From assembly GCA_052034445.1 (NCBI GenBank), contig JBPOIN010000238.1, forward strand, positions 1 to 9,815: DNA of 9,815 bases, in the 5' to 3' direction. The notes under the pieces are model-generated. The model ran no database searches. It saw only the letters and a list, made by a program, of their open reading frames with translations, and was not told the origin of the DNA. Each line of letters begins with the position of its first letter. Within the stretch, counting starts at the first letter, position 1. The stretch is from Sterolibacterium sp052034445 (GTDB lineage Bacteria; Pseudomonadota; Gammaproteobacteria; Burkholderiales; Rhodocyclaceae). Shown in pieces: positions 6,537 to 9,815 of this stretch. The translations under genes were made by a program, and so were the position numbers.

Positions 6537-7709
6537 TCAGTCCGGGTGGGACAAAATGTAACGCTGGCGGTAGGCGGCGAAGTCCTGGGCGATCTGTGGT
6601 TCCGACAGACCGAAGTGTTCGAGGCTGTACTCGTGCGCGGGGCGTTTGTCGCGGCTGTTCTGCTCCAGATAGTCCTGCATGCGTTCCTGGATGCCCTCGG
6701 GAAACGACAGGCCGACGAAGGCGTAGATCGCGCGCACCACGTCGAGTGGCTTGCTCAGTGTGTCGTGAAACCAGACATCGAGAAACCTGCCGCTGCCGCT
6801 GCGGTCGCGGAAGGCCATGGTTTCGCGCATGCCGCGGGCGAAGATCGCCGACCATTGCTGCCCGACGCGCGTCGCATCGACATCGCGACTGTAGATCTGC
6901 CACAGTGTCTCGTTGAAACTGGCGATCGAGGGAATCGTTTGCAGCGGGTCGCGATGCGTCTGGATCACCTGGGCATCCGGAAATACCTTGAACAGCACGT
7001 CGATCTGGCGCAGGTGGTGCGGGGTCTTGAGCACCCAGCGGCCAGTGCTGGCGGTTTCGCCGCGGCTGCGTTTCTGCCACTGGATGAACTGGAGCATGCG
7101 TTTCAGATACGCATAGGCCGCGCTCTGATCGTGTTCCCGCAGCCATTGCGTGTACTCCGGGATGTCGGCATAGGCGTCGAAGAAGGCGTGGAACGAATGT
7201 TCGAGCAGCATGCCCTCTTCGTCGGGCGCCTCAGCATCGAGCGGATGGATGGCCTTGAGTTTCGGCATGGCCTCCAGCATCGCCGCGACCTCGGCCCTGG
7301 CCAGGCCGATGCGCGGATCGGGCATTCCCGGCGGCGCCACGGCCAGCGGTGCGGGGAAGCGCGTTTCCCACCACCGCAGCGGGTACAGACGCTCGTCGCA
7401 GCCGAGGATGCGCTGCAGCAGTGTGGTGCCGGTGCGTGGCAGTCCGACGATGACAATCGGCTGCTCGATCGACTCGGCGGCGATCTCGGGAAAGTTGCGG
7501 TAATACTCCTCGATGACCAGCCGGTTCTTGAGCAGGTCGATGATGCGCTCGCCGAGGATCTGGCGACCGACGTCGGACAGCTTGCCCGTGCCATCGAGCG
7601 CCGTCAGCAAGGCCTGCAGCGCCGGGCGGAAATCCGCTGCGCCAAAATCCGTCAGGTCGCCGCTGCGGCGCATGGCCTCGGCCAGCATGGTGTTCAGGTC
7701 GAAGCCCAT
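6537..7709 (-). CDS. PAPS-dependent sulfotransferase family protein (Sulfotransferase_3 type)
   Basis: A 390-residue, probably cytoplasmic enzyme expected to move a sulfuryl group from PAPS to a hydroxyl acceptor. The 5'-phosphosulfate loop is IVGLPRTGTTLLQ, with its core at residues 89-96. The 3'-phosphate motif is TPHHL followed by VIQTHRDPLQTIPS, around 229-261. A conserved WWE (113-115) and an acidic EGMLLEHSF segment (165-173) follow the family layout. A second ATG seven codons upstream (7730) is in frame, but a strong GGAGGAG lies between the two, properly spaced for the ATG at 7707-7709, which decides the start. It begins 34 bases after the COX4-like gene and likely belongs to the same transcript. 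Related proteins are common in bacteria that handle steroids, other lipids or polyketides, but the acceptor cannot be read from sequence. Some members have hydrolase-like or unknown roles. Confidence 0.9.
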   Translation of the reverse strand: MGFDLNTMLAEAMRRSGDLTDFGAADFRPALQALLTALDGTGKLSDVGRQILGERIIDLLKNRLVIEEYYRNFPEIAAESIEQPIVIVGLPRTGTTLLQRILGCDERLYPLRWWETRFPAPLAVAPPGMPDPRIGLARAEVAAMLEAMPKLKAIHPLDAEAPDEEGMLLEHSFHAFFDAYADIPEYTQWLREHDQSAAYAYLKRMLQFIQWQKRSRGETASTGRWVLKTPHHLRQIDVLFKVFPDAQVIQTHRDPLQTIPSIASFNETLWQIYSRDVDATRVGQQWSAIFARGMRETMAFRDRSGSGRFLDVWFHDTLSKPLDVVRAIYAFVGLSFPEGIQERMQDYLEQNSRDKRPAHEYSLEHFGLSEPQIAQDFAAYRQRYILSHPD

Positions 7710-7743
7710 GGCGATCTCCTCCGTATGCAAAGGGTGTATTTGT

Positions 7744-8046
7744 TCATCGCTGCGGCAGCCAGAGCAGCGTCCACTGCGCCAGTTCGTTGCCGAAGAACAC
7801 TGTGAGCATCAGCGCCAGCGGCGTGAAGGCGACGAAGATGCGCAACACCCAGGCAATGAACGGATGCGCCTCATGTGTGCCGATGAAATGCCGCGCCACC
7901 AGCCCGCCCTTGAGCCAGATGATGGCTGCCACCAGCAGCGGCAGCCAGCCCGCGTCGTGAAACCAGCGGCCGAGCCCCAGGCTCAGCAGGGTGAGGAGGC
8001 ACAGCAGCAGCCAGACGATGGTCAGCGGTGTCAGGGCGGGTTTCAT
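7744..8046 (-). CDS. Prokaryotic cytochrome c oxidase subunit IV family protein (NorF-like)
   Basis: A 100-residue inner-membrane protein with three hydrophobic helices (about 8-26, 34-51 and 64-84). The second-helix segment IIWLKGGLVARHFIGTHEA resembles the lysine-containing core of the small COX4_pro family. An upstream in-frame ATG at 8085 would lie inside the COX3-like gene and adds a non-membrane stub, so the ATG at 8044-8046, five bases after the COX3-like stop, is preferred. Translation is probably coupled to that gene, since no strong ribosome site is visible. The pairing of a five-helix COX3-like protein with a small COX4-like protein is the arrangement of NorE/NorF in denitrifiers. 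No norCB or oxidase subunit I is within the window. It may stabilise or assist assembly of a heme-copper enzyme encoded elsewhere. Confidence 0.8.
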   Translation of the reverse strand: MKPALTPLTIVWLLLCLLTLLSLGLGRWFHDAGWLPLLVAAIIWLKGGLVARHFIGTHEAHPFIAWVLRIFVAFTPLALMLTVFFGNELAQWTLLWLPQR

Positions 8047-8051
8047 GGTCG

Positions 8052-8654
8052 TCAGGCCAGCACGTAGAAGAACGGGAAGATGCACAGCCAGATGATGTCC
8101 GTGGCATGCCAGTAGCTGGCCAGTGCTTCGAGTCCGCTATAGTCCTCGGCCGTGTAACCACCGGCAAGGTGGCGCGCCAGCACCCACAGGATGCCGAGGA
8201 TGCCCCAGGTCGCATGCACCAGATGGTTGAGCGTCAGGTAGTAATACGTCGTGAAGAAAATTCCCGAATCGCCCGTGATGCCATGGGCGAAGTTCCAGCG
8301 GATTTCAAGGATTTTGGCCAGCGGGTAGCCCAGCGCCACCAGCAGACCGGCAATCAGCCAGTGCAGCGAACGCCGCCGCTGCCCGGCGCGCAGGGTCTGC
8401 ACCGAACAGGCGATGCAATAGCTGCTGGTGACCATGAGCAGCGTGATGACGGTGCCGGCCTCGCGCGACAGCTGCTCGGAGCCGCTGCGGAACTCCGCAG
8501 GGAAATGCGCGCGGGCGACGAAATATACGCAGAACAGCAGCAGAAACTCGACGAACTCGCAGGTAATGCCGACCCAGATGCCTTGGTTGCCGGGAACGCG
8601 GCGGGTCGGCAGTCTGTCATCCGCTACGTGGCCAGAGGTTGCTGGTGCATTCAT
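8052..8654 (-). CDS. Heme-copper oxidase subunit III family protein (NorE-like)
   Basis: A 200-residue inner-membrane protein with five predicted helices, as in NorE, rather than the seven of full aa3 COX3. After a short polar N-terminus, PGNQGIWVGITCEFVEF opens helix 1 with Glu33 and Glu36. Helix 4 carries LNHLVHATWG, and the protein ends with ASYWHATDIIWLCIFPFFYVLA split over residues 179-200, where YWHxxDxxW is the classic subunit III signature (His183, Asp186, Trp189). Its first 38 bases overlap the end of the upstream membrane-protein gene, and no Shine-Dalgarno is visible, so translational coupling is likely. In Paracoccus-type nor clusters NorE/NorF aid nitric-oxide reductase activity. 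Here the catalytic subunits are absent from the window, so a nor function is inference. Confidence 0.88.
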   Translation of the reverse strand: MNAPATSGHVADDRLPTRRVPGNQGIWVGITCEFVEFLLLFCVYFVARAHFPAEFRSGSEQLSREAGTVITLLMVTSSYCIACSVQTLRAGQRRRSLHWLIAGLLVALGYPLAKILEIRWNFAHGITGDSGIFFTTYYYLTLNHLVHATWGILGILWVLARHLAGGYTAEDYSGLEALASYWHATDIIWLCIFPFFYVLA

Positions 8655-9669
8655 GGTTGTTGCGCGGGGGGGCGGAAAAGGGGCCGACCAAGCGCCCCTG
8701 AAGCCACGATTTTATCGCACTCGCGCGATCGGGATGGCCTGACCCGGCGGCGTCGCCTGGTTGCGGAATCTGTTCTGTCAGGCGGTTGATTGCCAGTGCG
8801 CTGGCGGCATATAACCCGGCCGCAAACAGGATTTCCAGGATCAGTGACCCCAGCGTGGCAGTGAAGCCGGCCAGGCTGCGGTTGTTGGTCAGCGATTCCA
8901 GCAAAGACGACAAAAATTGGGCGAGCAGTTTCGATGCCGGTGCTTGCGCAAAGAAAAACAATGTCGCCCCCAGGCAGATCGACAGCAGGGAAACGGTCAG
9001 CCGTGGCCGATATTCGGCAAACGCGGCGCAGACATAGATTCCGGCCAGGGACAGAATGGCAAGCTGCAGCAATCCATAGATTCCTGTCATTGTCGGCTTG
9101 CCTGTGCTGGCGCCAAGTGCGTCGGTCGCATGGCCCAGCACCCATGTCAGCGTGACGACCAAGAAGAACATTCCGCGTGCGCCATGATTGGGTGAAAGCC
9201 GGTTGTCGAACAAGACGACGCGGCCATCGGAAGAACTGTTTCGACTCATCAGGGAGCTGATTTCGCAAGCGATGTAGGCCAGCAGCATGGGGATTGGCAG
9301 CCAGGGCTGGAAAACACTGGCGCCAAACGACAGGGGTTGCAGCGCCGGCACAAGCGGCGGCACATAGGTATCCAGGGCGATGGCCGTGAAGCTCAGCAGC
9401 AGGAGAATCGTCAGGGCGCCGTAGTTGGGAGCAGAAAGGGACCTGCTCACGAGGACCAGCGCGATGCGTCGCACCAGCAAGGGGAAGGTCGCCATGGCCA
9501 GGATCAACGGCAGAATCAACCATGAATAATGGATCGCAACCTCGCTCGACAGTAGCGGGTTGGCGAGCCGACCGAAGCTGTTGAGCAGCCAGACGATCTT
9601 GTTCGCGTAGGAGGAGAACAGGAAAGCGCTGGCCAGAAAGGAAAACCAGAACAGTGCGCTTTTGAGCAT
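8617..9669 (-). CDS. Polytopic membrane protein of unknown function
   Basis: I do not recognise this 350-residue protein. It has about eight or nine hydrophobic helices: TM1 begins at residue 3 (LFWFSFLASAFLF), others centre near LILPLILAMATFPLL, LTILLLLSFTAIAL, IPMLLAYIACEI, MFFLVVTLTWVLG, LLQLAILSLAGIYVCAAF, LLSICLGATLFFF and ILEILFAAGLYAASALAI. A polar tail of about 50 residues follows. The loop RNSSSDGRVVLFDNRLSPNHGARG is soluble. The ATG at 9667-9669 is chosen because AGGT precedes it and TM1 follows at once; the frame is open to 9735, which would add a short basic stub. Its 3' end overlaps the COX3-like start by 38 bases, suggesting one operon and a related job. Base composition is less GC-rich than the exporter (33/60 at 8941-9000 against 41/60 at 3001-3060, hand-counted). 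The membrane pattern makes the frame convincing; function is open. Confidence 0.75.
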   Translation of the reverse strand: MLKSALFWFSFLASAFLFSSYANKIVWLLNSFGRLANPLLSSEVAIHYSWLILPLILAMATFPLLVRRIALVLVSRSLSAPNYGALTILLLLSFTAIALDTYVPPLVPALQPLSFGASVFQPWLPIPMLLAYIACEISSLMSRNSSSDGRVVLFDNRLSPNHGARGMFFLVVTLTWVLGHATDALGASTGKPTMTGIYGLLQLAILSLAGIYVCAAFAEYRPRLTVSLLSICLGATLFFFAQAPASKLLAQFLSSLLESLTNNRSLAGFTATLGSLILEILFAAGLYAASALAINRLTEQIPQPGDAAGSGHPDRASAIKSWLQGRLVGPFSAPPRNNHECTSNLWPRSG

Positions 9670-9815
9670 ATGAACCTGACAAGGTTTGCAAACCGGAAAA
9701 CGGCGCATCCTGCCGTAAATCAAATGGAATAACAAGTGCGGTTTGAAGAATCGGCGCAGGCAAACCAGGCCCCATCGGCATCATGACGCGTCTGTATGGG
9801 GTGTGTTGGTTCTGG
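9670..9815. other. Right-edge region without an assignable gene
   Basis: These 146 bases precede the first gene of the apparent operon. On the minus strand one frame is open from the window edge to a stop at 9720-9722 and another to a stop at 9781-9783, so either could hold the last codons of a gene beginning outside the window, but neither short peptide is recognisable. I saw no convincing -35/-10 pair and no FNR/NnrR-type TTGAT-N4-ATCAA site. Confidence 0.4.
9683..9694. promoter_or_regulatory. Perfect 12-bp palindrome before the membrane-protein gene
   Basis: GGTTTGCAAACC is its own reverse complement and lies 14-25 bases before the chosen ATG of the membrane-protein gene, between any promoter and its ribosome site. 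It could be an operator for the operon. If translation began at 9735 instead, it would simply be coding sequence. Such a match is not rare by chance. Confidence 0.22.

Noticed and set aside
7710..7730. Upstream start of the sulfotransferase
   Set aside because: The GGAGGAG ribosome site lies between this ATG and the next, so it serves the ATG at 7709.
8651..9784. 377-codon minus-strand frame overlapping the membrane-protein gene
   Set aside because: Arg/Pro/Ala-rich product without structure; the alternative frame gives regular hydrophobic helices and an end that meets the COX3-like start.
9670..9815. FNR/NnrR-type site expected before a nor-like operon
   Set aside because: Only a TTGAT half (near 9720 on the minus strand) is present; no matching ATCAA at the right spacing.

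Overview
The window is a GC-rich bacterial chromosome segment with strongly G/C-biased third codon positions. The gene families (acetyl-CoA acyltransferase, SDR, PAPS-type sulfotransferase, DHA2 exporter, two GGDEF proteins, NorE/NorF-like heme-copper oxidase accessory subunits) fit an environmental proteobacterium. A beta-proteobacterium of the Rhodocyclales/Sterolibacterium/Denitratisoma kind is my best guess. That guess rests on gene content and style only; there is no rRNA or other phylogenetic marker. I see no tRNA, rRNA, CRISPR array, transposase or integrase.

Layout, left to right. 1-868 (minus) is the N-terminal three quarters of a thiolase that runs off the left edge. 1051-2304 (minus) is a REC-PAS-GGDEF response regulator whose PAS domain carries the FixL-type haem ligand set. 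It is divergent from 2521-3951 (plus), a DHA2-type MFS exporter; the 216-base gap between them holds an imperfect dyad and a candidate promoter. The exporter converges on 4154-5326 (minus), a membrane-anchored diguanylate cyclase with an intact inhibitory site. A 266-base gap containing a perfect 17-bp inverted repeat separates that gene from 5593-6390 (minus), an SDR dehydrogenase. Upstream of the SDR on the same strand lie a sulfotransferase (6537-7709), a small COX4/NorF-like subunit (7744-8046), a COX3/NorE-like subunit (8052-8654) and an unrecognised polytopic membrane protein (8617-9669). The last four are tightly packed (38-base overlap, then 5- and 34-base gaps) and look like one operon, possibly reading on into the SDR.

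How it may work together (inference): thiolase, SDR and sulfotransferase would suit breakdown or modification of steroid-like or other lipid substrates, and the exporter could move hydrophobic compounds out. The two diguanylate cyclases would couple redox or oxygen state and a membrane-sensed cue to c-di-GMP. The orphan NorE/NorF-like pair, with no catalytic oxidase or NO-reductase subunit beside it but with an unknown membrane protein directly upstream, is the least explained unit. The haem-PAS response regulator is the clearest functional prediction.
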